Translations under genes and position numbers: made by a program
Notes under the pieces: model-generated
Told to the model about the DNA's origin: nothing
Seen by the model: only the letters and a program-made list of their open reading frames with translations
The model's database searches: none
NCBI GenBank assembly: GCA_052118425.1
Contig: JBQKHF010000054.1
DNA length: 15,940 nucleotides
Strand: one strand, 5' to 3'
DNA from: Roseburia_C sp900315735
Lineage (GTDB): Bacteria > Bacillota > Clostridia > Lachnospirales > Lachnospiraceae
Part shown: positions 1 through 6,364 of the stretch, piece by piece
How the letters are laid out: the number at the start of each line of letters is the position of its first letter
Position numbering within the stretch: position 1 is the first letter of the stretch

Positions 1-40
1 AGCGGCCGCACATTTTTGTTTTTGTGTCAAGTATTTATTA

Positions 41-83
41 CAAAATAAAAAGACCCCAGTATTATTTCTGATACTGAGATCTT
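41..83 (-). terminator. Intrinsic terminator of the six-gene minus-strand run
   Basis: Read on the minus strand, 83-71 (AAGATCTCAGTAT) pairs along 13 positions with 62-50 (ATACTGGGGTCTT), including two G-U pairs, around an 8-nt loop. A T-rich tract (TTTATTTTG) follows. On the plus strand the two wobble pairs become C-A mismatches, so the element is oriented for minus-strand transcripts. It lies about 140 bp after the VOC gene stop. Nothing recognisable lies in 1-40. Confidence 0.85.
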
Positions 84-99
84 AATTCATCATCTTAAC

Positions 100-222
100 T
101 TAATGACATTGGGCTTTCAGCTGTTCAAATTTATTTGATAACGGCTGAAAGCTTTCTTTTTGATGTGGCGACAGCCATACTTCCATGCAGCGCAGCGGAA
201 TCGAAGTTCTCTGGCTCGCTGG
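100..222 (-). pseudogene. In-frame coding-like tail after the VOC gene stop (gene remnant or lost C-terminus)
   Basis: Directly after the TAG stop of the VOC gene (223-225), the same frame stays open for 40 more codons to a TAA at 100-102, just before the terminator. The translation looks protein-like: it contains MEVWLSPHQKESF and ends in an amphipathic stretch FEQLKAQCH. It could be the end of an older, longer VOC protein cut short by the TAG, the remnant 3' end of another gene deleted between 223 and the terminator, or chance. I do not recognise the peptide. An internal ATG (codon 13 of the stretch) would give only 28 residues, and I see no convincing ribosome binding site for it. Confidence 0.3.
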
Positions 223-603
223 CTAAATCTTTCCTTCCAACCTCACCGGCTCCCTTACCTCTATCAGATTTCCATCCAAATCATAGAAGCGTACCACCTT
301 CTGTCCCCGGTTATACGTCATCAATCGGTTGACATAATGAGTGGACGGATAAAGCCTTTCCAGTTTTTCTGCAAATGCTTCCACATCCTCATCTTCAAAA
401 TACAGTTCACTGGAATTATTTTCCGGGATAATATCCTTCTGTAAAAACTGTTTCCAGATATCATACTGCTGGAGCACCAGCCCCTCTGTCAGTATGACAG
501 TTCCATCATTGTCAAGGATTACGTCCAGTCCAAACAAATCATGGTAAAATTTTTTCGCCTTTTCCATATCCTTTACTACAATCAAAACGTTTCTAAGTTT
601 CAT
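223..603 (-). CDS. VOC superfamily (glyoxalase/bleomycin-resistance-like) protein
   Basis: A 126-residue single-domain protein with the beta-alpha-beta-beta-beta pattern of the vicinal oxygen chelate fold: VLIVVKDMEKAKKFYHDLFGLDV at the N-terminus (residues about 6-28), ELYFEDEDVEAFAEKLE in the middle, and VVRFYDLDGNLIEVREP at the end. Family members bind a metal and act on small molecules, or sequester them, in the cytoplasm; the substrate cannot be told from sequence. The first metal-ligand position, usually His in LxHV, appears to be Asn (LRNV), while the last (the Glu in NLIEV) is present, so the metal site may be incomplete. The ATG at 601-603 is preceded by AGAGGA at good spacing. It starts 9 bp after the acetyltransferase stop, so it is very likely cotranscribed. 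It may be truncated: see the open frame after its TAG. Confidence 0.85.
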   Translation of the reverse strand: MKLRNVLIVVKDMEKAKKFYHDLFGLDVILDNDGTVILTEGLVLQQYDIWKQFLQKDIIPENNSSELYFEDEDVEAFAEKLERLYPSTHYVNRLMTYNRGQKVVRFYDLDGNLIEVREPVRLEGKI

Positions 604-612
604 ACTTTTCCT

Positions 613-1164
613 CTAATCATCAAACCGGTCTGCGTCTAAGTATTTGATTACCCGGGCAGGATTTCCTACTGCCACCGCATAATCCGGCACATCTTTGGTT
701 ACTACGGACGCAGCTCCGACAATGGCATGCTTTCCGATACTGACTCCCGGCAAAATGCTTGCACCTGCACCAATCCATGCTGCCTTTTTAATCAGTACCG
801 GCTTACAGGTCAGTACAGAAAGGTCATAAGGGTCATGATTATTGGAAATCAGCTGGACATTAGCAGCAATCTGTGCGCCATCCTCTATGGTAATTCCACC
901 TCGCGCCATTGCTAGTAACCCGGAATTGATAAATACTCCTTTTCCTATTTTCATTCTGCTGACACAGGCACCACTAAGTGGTGCCGCCACATAACTGCCC
1001 TCTCCAAGATTATCTCCAAAAAGTTCTTTCAAAAGTGTCTGATACTCTTCCGTATAAGGCATTGTCTGATTCAGTTTGAACATCACCTGTGCTGTCCTTA
1101 CATTTTCTTCATGGTCTTTTGGATTTGGAATCCGCATATCCACTCTTACTTCTTTGCAATCCAT
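613..1164 (-). CDS. Hexapeptide-repeat sugar O-acetyltransferase (maltose/galactoside acetyltransferase-like)
   Basis: A 183-residue left-handed beta-helix (LbH) acyltransferase. Residues about 30-60 match the N-terminal cap of the maltose/galactoside O-acetyltransferase family. From about 70 to 172 there are hexapeptide turns (MKIGKGVFINSG, ITIEDGAQIAANV, AWIGAGASILPGVSIGKHAIVGAASVVTKDV) ending in the classic VGNPARVIK. His110 in LISNNHDPYD is the expected catalytic base that activates the acceptor hydroxyl for acetyl-CoA. These enzymes are cytoplasmic trimers; the natural acceptor sugar is often unknown, so I give no symbol. The first ATG (1162-1164) is chosen because AAGGAGGA lies at good spacing; Met10 is a weaker alternative. 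It follows the broken NUDIX gene by 84 bp and precedes the VOC gene by 9 bp. Confidence 0.88.
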   Translation of the reverse strand: MDCKEVRVDMRIPNPKDHEENVRTAQVMFKLNQTMPYTEEYQTLLKELFGDNLGEGSYVAAPLSGACVSRMKIGKGVFINSGLLAMARGGITIEDGAQIAANVQLISNNHDPYDLSVLTCKPVLIKKAAWIGAGASILPGVSIGKHAIVGAASVVTKDVPDYAVAVGNPARVIKYLDADRFDD

Positions 1165-1248
1165 CTATTTTGTCCTCCTTGCTGCTTTTTCCGTCAAACC
1201 TGATGATATATCTGTTTCATCTAATAATAATTAATCAAATTGTGTCTG

Positions 1249-1848
1249 CTAGTCTTTGCTTTCATATGCATCAAAGCACATCTGTATCTGTTCTGCTGTG
1301 GTTTTCTCCACGGCAAGCTGTGCCGGCAGTTCGCTTCGTCCAAAATAGCACGTCTCTGTTGTCTCTATATTCTCATGGAAGCTTCCACCCTCAGGAGTGC
1401 ACAGGACAAATATTTTCACCACACCATATGGCAGATTGCACTTATTGTGTTTCCGCCAGTCCTGGACTGCTATCAGTTTATCTGCTGTCACCAAAAGTCC
1501 TGCTTCTTCCCTTGTCTCTTTTATTACATTCGATGCTACCGACTGGTCCACATCGCACCAGCCGCCCGGCAATGACCAGGTGCCGTTTTTCTCATGCACC
1601 AGAAGAATTTTTCCATCTTCAAATACTGCCGCCCGGGTGTCAACCTTTGGAGTCTGATATCCTGTTTCATTGCAGAAAAATGCCGTTACTTTTTCAATCG
1701 GCATCTCCGTCTCGTAGGAAATCATTTCCGCAGCAATCCTTCGAAGCTCTTCATACCGCTCACGGTCATATTCATTTTCGCTATAAGCAAGTCCTGCCTA
1801 GGCAATGCCTTGAATCCGAATTGCCACTTCCGTCCATTTGCTCATCAT
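1249..1848 (-). pseudogene. NUDIX hydrolase with N-terminal helper domain, interrupted by one amber codon
   Basis: From the ATG at 1846-1848, preceded by a perfect GGAGG, the frame reads MMSKWTEVAIRIQGIA, meets TAG at 1798-1800 (codon 17), then continues without a further stop for 182 codons. The downstream part includes the rest of the N-terminal domain (AGLAYSENEYDRERYEELRRI) and a whole NUDIX domain. The Nudix box is GWCDVDQ...KETREEAGL: the catalytic EE pair is present, Lys replaces the usual Arg, and Gln replaces the first Glu, as in Clostridia relatives I recall with WCDVNQ. The family hydrolyses nucleoside-diphosphate derivatives. A single C-to-T change (CAG Gln to TAG) would explain the break. 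Restart at Met42 (1723-1725) could still yield the NUDIX domain alone, but no good ribosome site precedes it. The real stop is TAG at 1249-1251. Confidence 0.8.
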
Positions 1849-1896
1849 CGAATCTCCTCCATATTTTCATGCAGCTTTTTCTTTGTACCACGTTTC

Positions 1897-2559
1897 TTAC
1901 TCCCGCTGCTCCACTACTCTGAGGCTGTCCTTTTCTACCTTGCACATCAGGAACAATACCTTTACGCCTGCTGCCCTCGCTTCTTCTAAAGCATCTTTAA
2001 ACTCCGGATGCGTCTCTTCATTTGCCCGGACTTCCTTCACGCCTTCCATTTGAATTACAAATGCTACTGCGCATTCATAACCAGCTTTTCTTGCTCCAAT
2101 TAATTCGTGCAAATGCTTTACGCCACGTTCTGTCGGCGCATCGGGAAAATAACCGATGCCCTGCCGCTCCAAGGTACAGCCTTTTACTTCCATCAGATAT
2201 TCCTGCTGCCCTTTCTTCATATAGAAATCAATTCTGGAATTTCCATATTTATATTCCGGTTTCACCACATCATAATTCTGTGTTTCAAGCCATTCCTTTG
2301 CCACCTTATTCGGTGCCTGACTGTCCATATTTATTAAGCCCAAATTTTCTTTATATACCGCAATCAAATCATAGGCTGTCTTTCGTGCCGGATTGTCCGA
2401 CACTTCCAGATAAACTTCTGCATCCGGAAGCAGCAGCTCCCGGTACCGCCCGGTATTCTTTACATGTACCGTCTGAATCTCACCGTTAATCTTAACATGG
2501 GCAATAAAGCGATTGGGGCGGTCCACAAAGCTTCCTTTTACTACTTTTTTATATTTCAA
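1897..2559 (-). CDS. sfsA: Sugar fermentation stimulation protein SfsA
   Basis: A 220-residue SfsA-family protein, close to the usual 225-240. The N-terminal OB-like part carries RPNRFIAHV (14-22) and HVKNTGRYRELLLPDAEVYL (32-51), the DNA-contacting family signature. The C-terminal part has a PD-(D/E)xK nuclease-like arrangement: Asp111 in SRIDFYM, then Glu124 and Lys126 in LMEVKGCTL, followed by the family motif FPDAPTERGVKHL. In E. coli, SfsA was linked to maltose gene regulation; its molecular role in Firmicutes is unclear and a nuclease activity has been proposed. The start is TTG (2557-2559), chosen because the family begins MKYxKVVKG and GAGG sits 7 nt upstream; the nearby ATG is out of frame and soon meets a stop. 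It lies 38 bp after the GNAT gene and 48 bp before the NUDIX gene. Confidence 0.92.
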   Translation of the reverse strand: MKYKKVVKGSFVDRPNRFIAHVKINGEIQTVHVKNTGRYRELLLPDAEVYLEVSDNPARKTAYDLIAVYKENLGLINMDSQAPNKVAKEWLETQNYDVVKPEYKYGNSRIDFYMKKGQQEYLMEVKGCTLERQGIGYFPDAPTERGVKHLHELIGARKAGYECAVAFVIQMEGVKEVRANEETHPEFKDALEEARAAGVKVLFLMCKVEKDSLRVVEQRE

Positions 2560-2597
2560 AATTCTGCCTCATTTCGTTTTTATTAGATATTTCATTT

Positions 2598-3080
2598 TCA
2601 AAAAGTCAGCCGCATCTGGTTCCACGCCACATCTCCATGGGTAGATTCTGATACGCCTTCATTTTCAAATCCAAATTTCGCATAGTAATGTATCAGCTTA
2701 TCCTTGCAGGTAAGCACCAGCCCTTTTCTTCCCTGGGTTTTTGCATCTGCAATAGCTCTTTTTAGTAGCTGCTCTGCCAGGCCTCGTCTTCGGTATGCCG
2801 GAATGGTATTCACACCGAAAATCATCTGCCAGTCCCCCTGCTCCTCATGCAGTTCTGCTTTTTCATACATTTCATCCGTAAGGTCTTTCTGACTGGTCAC
2901 CATGCCATCTACAAATGCCACCAGACGTTCCTCATTGAACATCAGCCAGAACTGGTCTTTATAATATTTTAAACGTTCTGCGAATTCTTCTTTTGTTGCT
3001 GCTTCTGCCGGTGGAAAACATTCTGTCTCCACTGCTGTAATTGCATCAATATCTTCCATCTGTGCGGTACGAATTGTCAT
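2598..3080 (-). CDS. GNAT family N-acetyltransferase
   Basis: A 160-residue single GNAT domain, probably cytosolic. The N-terminus (MTIRTAQMEDIDAITAVETECFPPAEAA) is typical of the fold. The acetyl-CoA pyrophosphate loop is seen in VNTIPAYRRRGLAEQLL (R97-R-R-G100-L-A102). Motif B is HYYAKFGFENEG (131-142), with Tyr132/Tyr133 as the likely general acid. The closing THGDVAWNQMRL resembles the arylalkylamine-acetyltransferase-like GNAT subgroup, so a small amine is a plausible substrate, but this is not certain. The start ATG (3078-3080) has AAAGGAG 8 nt upstream, and that ribosome site directly follows the TAA of the ATPase gene only 15 bp away. The two are therefore probably cotranscribed and may be translationally coupled. 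Confidence 0.88.
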   Translation of the reverse strand: MTIRTAQMEDIDAITAVETECFPPAEAATKEEFAERLKYYKDQFWLMFNEERLVAFVDGMVTSQKDLTDEMYEKAELHEEQGDWQMIFGVNTIPAYRRRGLAEQLLKRAIADAKTQGRKGLVLTCKDKLIHYYAKFGFENEGVSESTHGDVAWNQMRLTF

Positions 3081-3095
3081 TTTGAGTACTCCTTT

Positions 3096-4136
3096 TTAGA
3101 TAATCTGTGTTTTTACATATTCTTCAAATCGTGGCAATGCCATGTGCATTTTGCCATATTCTCTGGTATCCACAACACCTTTTCTTTTCAGGCGTTCCCG
3201 ATATACTGCAAATTTTCCGGAGTCCATTTGCAGATTCTCCCGGATATTTTTTACTCTGTCTTCTCCACTGACCGCCATTTCCAGCAATATTTTTTTGTCC
3301 AACTCAGATAATTCTGACCAGATTTTACTGTATACATATTCATCCAGATACTGATCATACTCCGGCAGAATTTCTTCTATAGAATGCAATTTTCTATTTT
3401 CCCAATACAGGTAACCCAACACCTGAAACGCAAACGGATAGCCTTTAGTAAGCGCTGTCATTTTCTCCGCCTGTGCTGCTTCTATGGAAAATATGTCCAT
3501 ATAGCTCTTTCTGATTGCCGTATAATTTAATGGTTCCAAAATTAATTTTGGTGCACGATACAGAAATGTAAGTGCTTTGTTGTTCTGCAATTCATATATA
3601 TTTTCATACGGACCTGTCATCAACAAATAAATCGGATAATCTTCTCTGATAAAAATCTGAAAAGAACTTGCAAATATTCTTATCTCTTCTTCATTCACCA
3701 CTTCATCAATTGTAATCAGCAAACGCTTGCCCGCCTGTTTTATCTGCTCCAACATATGCATAAGCACATCTTCAATATCTGTAATTGGTGGTGCTTCCTC
3801 AATGGATACTCCCAAACCAAATGCGGAAAAATCTAATTTTGCTTTCAAAAAACGCTCATGCATCTGAGGAATACTATATAATTTTGCTGCCAGACTTTTC
3901 AGCAGGTCTCTCATAGGATTCAACTCAACTACAATCCAGTTTTCCCTCTTTTTCATTTCTGCTGCAATGCTTGTCATCATAACAGTCTTGCCCGAGCCTC
4001 GCACTCCGGTTATCATATATATCTGATTTGACGGTATTTCCGCATCAAAATTCTGGATTACTTCATTCGTCTGCGCAATACGCGATATATATTGTAATGG
4101 TTTTTTCCCAAAAGACAGTGTAAATGGATTATTCAT
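3096..4136 (-). CDS. AAA/STAND-like ATPase with C-terminal winged-helix-like region
   Basis: A 346-residue P-loop ATPase. Walker A is GVRGSGKT at 44-51; Walker B is RLLITIDE with Asp144-Glu145; LLMTGP (about 171-176) fits a sensor-1 strand. The segment KGYPFAFQVLGYLYW (231-245) is the lid signature shared by archaeal-type ATPases, Cdc6/Orc1-like proteins and STAND NTPases. Residues about 275-340 look like a winged helix (ELDKKILLEMAV, then KFAVYRERLKRKGVVD). No membrane segment is seen. The biological role is unknown; such proteins include ATP-dependent switches that bind DNA or partner proteins. The ATG (4134-4136) has AGAGGAG at good spacing. Its leader and promoter contain a striking array of TATAA 10-mers. 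By eye the gene is more AT-rich than the rpoBC and glycerate kinase genes. It is first in a run with the GNAT gene. Confidence 0.82.
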   Translation of the reverse strand: MNNPFTLSFGKKPLQYISRIAQTNEVIQNFDAEIPSNQIYMITGVRGSGKTVMMTSIAAEMKKRENWIVVELNPMRDLLKSLAAKLYSIPQMHERFLKAKLDFSAFGLGVSIEEAPPITDIEDVLMHMLEQIKQAGKRLLITIDEVVNEEEIRIFASSFQIFIREDYPIYLLMTGPYENIYELQNNKALTFLYRAPKLILEPLNYTAIRKSYMDIFSIEAAQAEKMTALTKGYPFAFQVLGYLYWENRKLHSIEEILPEYDQYLDEYVYSKIWSELSELDKKILLEMAVSGEDRVKNIRENLQMDSGKFAVYRERLKRKGVVDTREYGKMHMALPRFEEYVKTQII

Positions 4137-4151
4137 TTTCCGCTCTCCTCT

Positions 4152-4258
4152 TTTTATAAGTTTTTATAACTATTTATAACTTTTTGTTTCTTTTATAAGT
4201 TTTTATAACCTTTTATAACTTTCTATTTATTATATAACTTTTTATAACTTTCCACAAG
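4152..4258. repeat. 39-bp super-repeat built from eight TATAA-containing 10-mers
   Basis: On the plus strand, TATAA occurs at 4155, 4165, 4175, 4194, 4204, 4214, 4233 and 4243, mostly within the 10-mer TTTTATAA(C/G)T. The steps are 10, 10, 19, 10, 10, 19 and 10 bp, so the whole is a 39-bp tandem unit (4152-4190, 4191-4229, then a shorter third from 4230). By hand alignment the first two units agree at about 34 of 39 positions. The array fills the promoter and leader of the ATPase gene. The 10-bp steps put the copies near one face of the DNA helix, as expected for a multi-site protein-binding array. Confidence 0.85.
4229..4257 (-). promoter_or_regulatory. Predicted sigma-A promoter of the ATPase operon
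   Basis: Minus strand: -35 TTGTGG (4257-4252), a 17-bp spacer, and a perfect -10 TATAAT (4234-4229), placing transcription start near 4222 and giving a leader of about 85 nt. Two copies of the TATAA repeat lie inside the promoter. The promoter begins only 5 bp after the terminator stem of the preceding operon. Confidence 0.6.
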
Positions 4259-4261
4259 CAC

Positions 4262-4313
4262 AAAAAAGCACAGCAGTCTTGCCCTCCCCAGGCAAATCCT
4301 GTTGTGCTTTTTT
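4262..4313 (-). terminator. Strong intrinsic terminator after the kinase and surface-protein genes
   Basis: A long two-part hairpin: the outer arms 4262-4276 (AAAAAAGCACAGCAG) and 4299-4313 pair at 14 of 15 positions, and the inner arms TTGCC (4279-4283) and GGCAA (4291-4295) enclose a 7-nt loop. The A-rich arm gives a T-tract on the minus strand, and the other arm gives one on the plus strand, so it could stop transcription from both sides. It lies 17 bp after the stop of the repeat-protein gene and insulates it from the ATPase operon. Confidence 0.88.
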
Positions 4314-4330
4314 CTTTATTTTAGAAATGT

Positions 4331-5095
4331 TTATTCCTTTACCGGCACCAGACGGATATTCACACCGCTTACCTTTAAGTCTACGCCGTCACCGAATTCC
4401 ACATTTTTCACTTCAGAAGTGTAAAGACCATTTCCGTCATCCACTCCAAACATTTCATTCATTCCACCATCAAACAGATTCGTTGAACTGACATTTCCGC
4501 TTCCATCCACTGCTGTCACTGTATAAGTTCCTGCCGGGAAATCAGTTCCTGCGGTATAGTTTCCACTTCCTAATTCCACTGCCTGTGACTCATCATATTC
4601 TCTTCCGGTCATGCCGCCGGTTACTTCTGTATAGCTGACCTGCACGACTACATCTCCGGAAATATGAAATACTACATTCTCTTTCATCTTAAGTCCGTTA
4701 AAGGATGATTCATACAGACCATTTCCATCATCCACGCCGAACATCTCATTAACTCCACCATTCAAAAGATTGGAACTGCTTATATTTCCATCTCCGCTGA
4801 CTGCAGTAAGATTGCATTTACCCACCGGCAAATCAATACCTGCAGTATAATAACCTGCGCCAAGGGTATATTCTGTTTCAATAGCTGACAAATCTTCTTC
4901 CGGCTCTGCGTCTTTTGCATCAGAATCCTTTGTCTTTGCATCTTTGCTGTCTGCCTGCTCTGTGCCGGCAACAGAATTCTTATCTGAATTCTTCTTGTCA
5001 CTTCCGCCACTGCCTGCTGCAATTGCAAATACGACCACAACAATAATTACCCAGAACCACCATTTCTTATAAATCGGTTTCTTTACTTTTTCCAT
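4331..5095 (-). CDS. Membrane-anchored protein with two tandem extracellular repeats, function unknown
   Basis: A 254-residue protein. A basic N-terminus (MEKVKKPIYKKWWFW) leads into one hydrophobic segment (about 12-28). There is no lipobox Cys and no clear signal-peptidase site, so it is probably an N-terminal anchor with the rest outside the cell. Residues 29-72 are a Lys/Asp/Glu/Ser-rich linker. Two homologous domains follow, about 78-155 and 175-251. Each contains YTAGxDxPxG, an LTAV or VTAV strand, GNxSSxNL, GGxNEMFGVDDGNGLY and a closing beta strand. The YxAGxDxPAGxY pattern is known to me from many uncharacterised Gram-positive surface proteins. The ATG at 5093-5095 is chosen over an upstream in-frame start because GGGAGG sits just before it. 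It follows the kinase by 90 bp with no clear terminator between, so cotranscription is likely, and it may be a sensor, ligand-binding partner or substrate of the kinase. Confidence 0.8.
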   Translation of the reverse strand: MEKVKKPIYKKWWFWVIIVVVVFAIAAGSGGSDKKNSDKNSVAGTEQADSKDAKTKDSDAKDAEPEEDLSAIETEYTLGAGYYTAGIDLPVGKCNLTAVSGDGNISSSNLLNGGVNEMFGVDDGNGLYESSFNGLKMKENVVFHISGDVVVQVSYTEVTGGMTGREYDESQAVELGSGNYTAGTDFPAGTYTVTAVDGSGNVSSTNLFDGGMNEMFGVDDGNGLYTSEVKNVEFGDGVDLKVSGVNIRLVPVKE

Positions 5096-5185
5096 TTTTA
5101 TGCCTCCCGGTTTCTTATATTTCTTAAGTATGAAATCATCATATACGAGTCGGAAGGTTTTGTGGTATGCCGGCAGCATACATTT

Positions 5186-6271
5186 TTAGCTGTGTGGCAG
5201 ACCAAGTAATGTTATTTTTACATAGTTTTCCAGCTTCATGCCAAAATAAAAGATGGTAAGTGCCAGTATAATCCGGATTATAATCCGTACCGGTTTCTGC
5301 AACGAACGGATTCCCGGCACTTTAGTATCCCATAAAAGAAAATTAAACCCAACCCCGCAGGATACCCATGCATAGATAAATACTGCAATTGCTTCCAGGC
5401 AAAAAGTCAATGGAGTCTTGCCATACTGCATCAGAAACTGTATGCTTCCCACAATCAGAAACAGATAAACAAACACTGCCACTATCTCTTTCCAGACAAC
5501 TCCGGTCCGGAATCCCGGAAGAATCGTTTTCTTTTTTACAGCGTCCGGATTCTCTATTTTCAATGCATCCCGAAGTTCTCCTGCATTCTGATAGCGGTTC
5601 TGCGGGTCAATCTCTATACATCTTTTTATCACATTGCAAAATGGTTTCCGGGCAGTCAGATGCACATTCGGCAACGTCCCCTCCAGCATCACATTCATAA
5701 GAACGCCCAGCGCATAAATATCCGCTGTTGCATCTGTCTGAAGAAAACCATACTGCTCCGGAGATGCAAATCCTACGGTTCCAAGAATCGTCGTGTCCGT
5801 GTTCTGATTTAGCTTACGTCTTCTTGCAATATCAAAATCAAGTAATTTCACAACACCATCCGTGGAAATCAGAACATTTTTCGGAGATACATCTCGATGC
5901 ACAATTCCCTGTGCATGAATCTGCTCCAACACTTCCAGCAGCTGCCTGATGTAATATTTTACAAGCTCCGATGGCATAACGCCCTGCCGGCGCAGTTTCT
6001 CATCCAGCGTCTCTCCGCTGATATATTCTTCTGTCACAATACCAATGTCCTGCTGCTCTTCACAGCTTATAATCTTCGCAAGATGCGGACTCTCTAATTG
6101 CTGCAGTTTCCGGTAAACCGGAATACTGTCTTTTTGTATCGCTTTTTGAACCAGAATCTTTCCTGTGACAGTATCCTGTATTAACTGGGTTTGATAAGGT
6201 GGCTGACCGCCCAGTATCGTAAGAGGTATCTGCCTCTGCCGCTGAAAATCCTGATATAATTTTTCACTCAT
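5186..6271 (-). CDS. Membrane-associated Ser/Thr protein kinase with three C-terminal membrane segments
   Basis: A 361-residue Hanks-type (eukaryotic-like) kinase. Visible motifs: the ATP lysine is probably K43 (ILVQKAI); the catalytic loop is HRDVSPKNVL with Asp127 and Asn132; the metal-binding motif is DFD (145-147) rather than DFG; the APE motif is SPE (170-172); Asp184 is in ADIYALG; a C-lobe Arg lies in QNRYQNAGEL. The glycine-rich loop is barely recognisable (LGGQPP). Hydrophobic segments at about 262-281, 288-313 and 328-345 follow the kinase domain, with no PASTA or other known sensor domain. The length fits a kinase core plus a membrane module. The ATG (6269-6271) has a weak, distant AAGGA, so translation may be low or the start uncertain. 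It is divergent from the helix-turn-helix gene (93 bp between the start codons) and upstream of the repeat-protein gene. Confidence 0.87.
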   Translation of the reverse strand: MSEKLYQDFQRQRQIPLTILGGQPPYQTQLIQDTVTGKILVQKAIQKDSIPVYRKLQQLESPHLAKIISCEEQQDIGIVTEEYISGETLDEKLRRQGVMPSELVKYYIRQLLEVLEQIHAQGIVHRDVSPKNVLISTDGVVKLLDFDIARRRKLNQNTDTTILGTVGFASPEQYGFLQTDATADIYALGVLMNVMLEGTLPNVHLTARKPFCNVIKRCIEIDPQNRYQNAGELRDALKIENPDAVKKKTILPGFRTGVVWKEIVAVFVYLFLIVGSIQFLMQYGKTPLTFCLEAIAVFIYAWVSCGVGFNFLLWDTKVPGIRSLQKPVRIIIRIILALTIFYFGMKLENYVKITLLGLPHS

Positions 6272-6296
6272 TTGTTATCACTTTTTCCTTTTCTAC

Positions 6297-6325
6297 TTGA
6301 ATTTTCATTCCCACAATTCTATGAT
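6297..6325 (+). promoter_or_regulatory. Predicted sigma-A promoter of the helix-turn-helix gene
   Basis: Plus strand: -35 TTGAAT (6297-6302), a 17-bp spacer, and -10 TATGAT (6320-6325), with transcription start expected near 6332. It lies in the divergent interval shared with the kinase gene. I could not pick a convincing kinase promoter there. Confidence 0.6.
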
Positions 6326-6336
6326 AATCAATATCA
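6322..6336. promoter_or_regulatory. Inverted repeat TGATA-N5-TATCA, candidate operator
   Basis: A perfect 5+5 bp inverted repeat overlaps the -10 box and predicted start site of the helix-turn-helix gene, in the interval between it and the kinase gene. Its position and size suit a dimeric repressor site, plausibly for the adjacent regulator. Short inverted repeats in AT-rich DNA also arise by chance. Confidence 0.4.
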
Positions 6337-6364
6337 CTATAGCAGAAATGAGAGGATTCGCCAA

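Noticed and set aside
2..9. GCGGCCGC at the very start of the window
   Set aside because: A NotI site is uncommon in DNA of this composition, but a single site at an arbitrary window edge supports no claim.
223..1800. Recoding of TAG as a sense codon, suggested by two in-frame TAGs with coding-like sequence after them
   Set aside because: TAG is the natural stop of the acetyltransferase, NUDIX, helix-turn-helix and glycerate kinase genes in this same window, so general amber suppression is not credible.
1089..1922. Long plus-strand open frame of 277 codons
   Set aside because: It lies opposite the acetyltransferase, NUDIX and sfsA genes, has low-complexity Leu/Ser/His-rich composition, no ribosome site and no recognisable domain; it is a shadow of the minus-strand genes.
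4152..4258. CRISPR-like array or tandem promoters
   Set aside because: The repeat units are 10 bp with no unique spacers, so it is not CRISPR. Only one copy has a plausible -35 at the right distance, so it is not a set of promoters.
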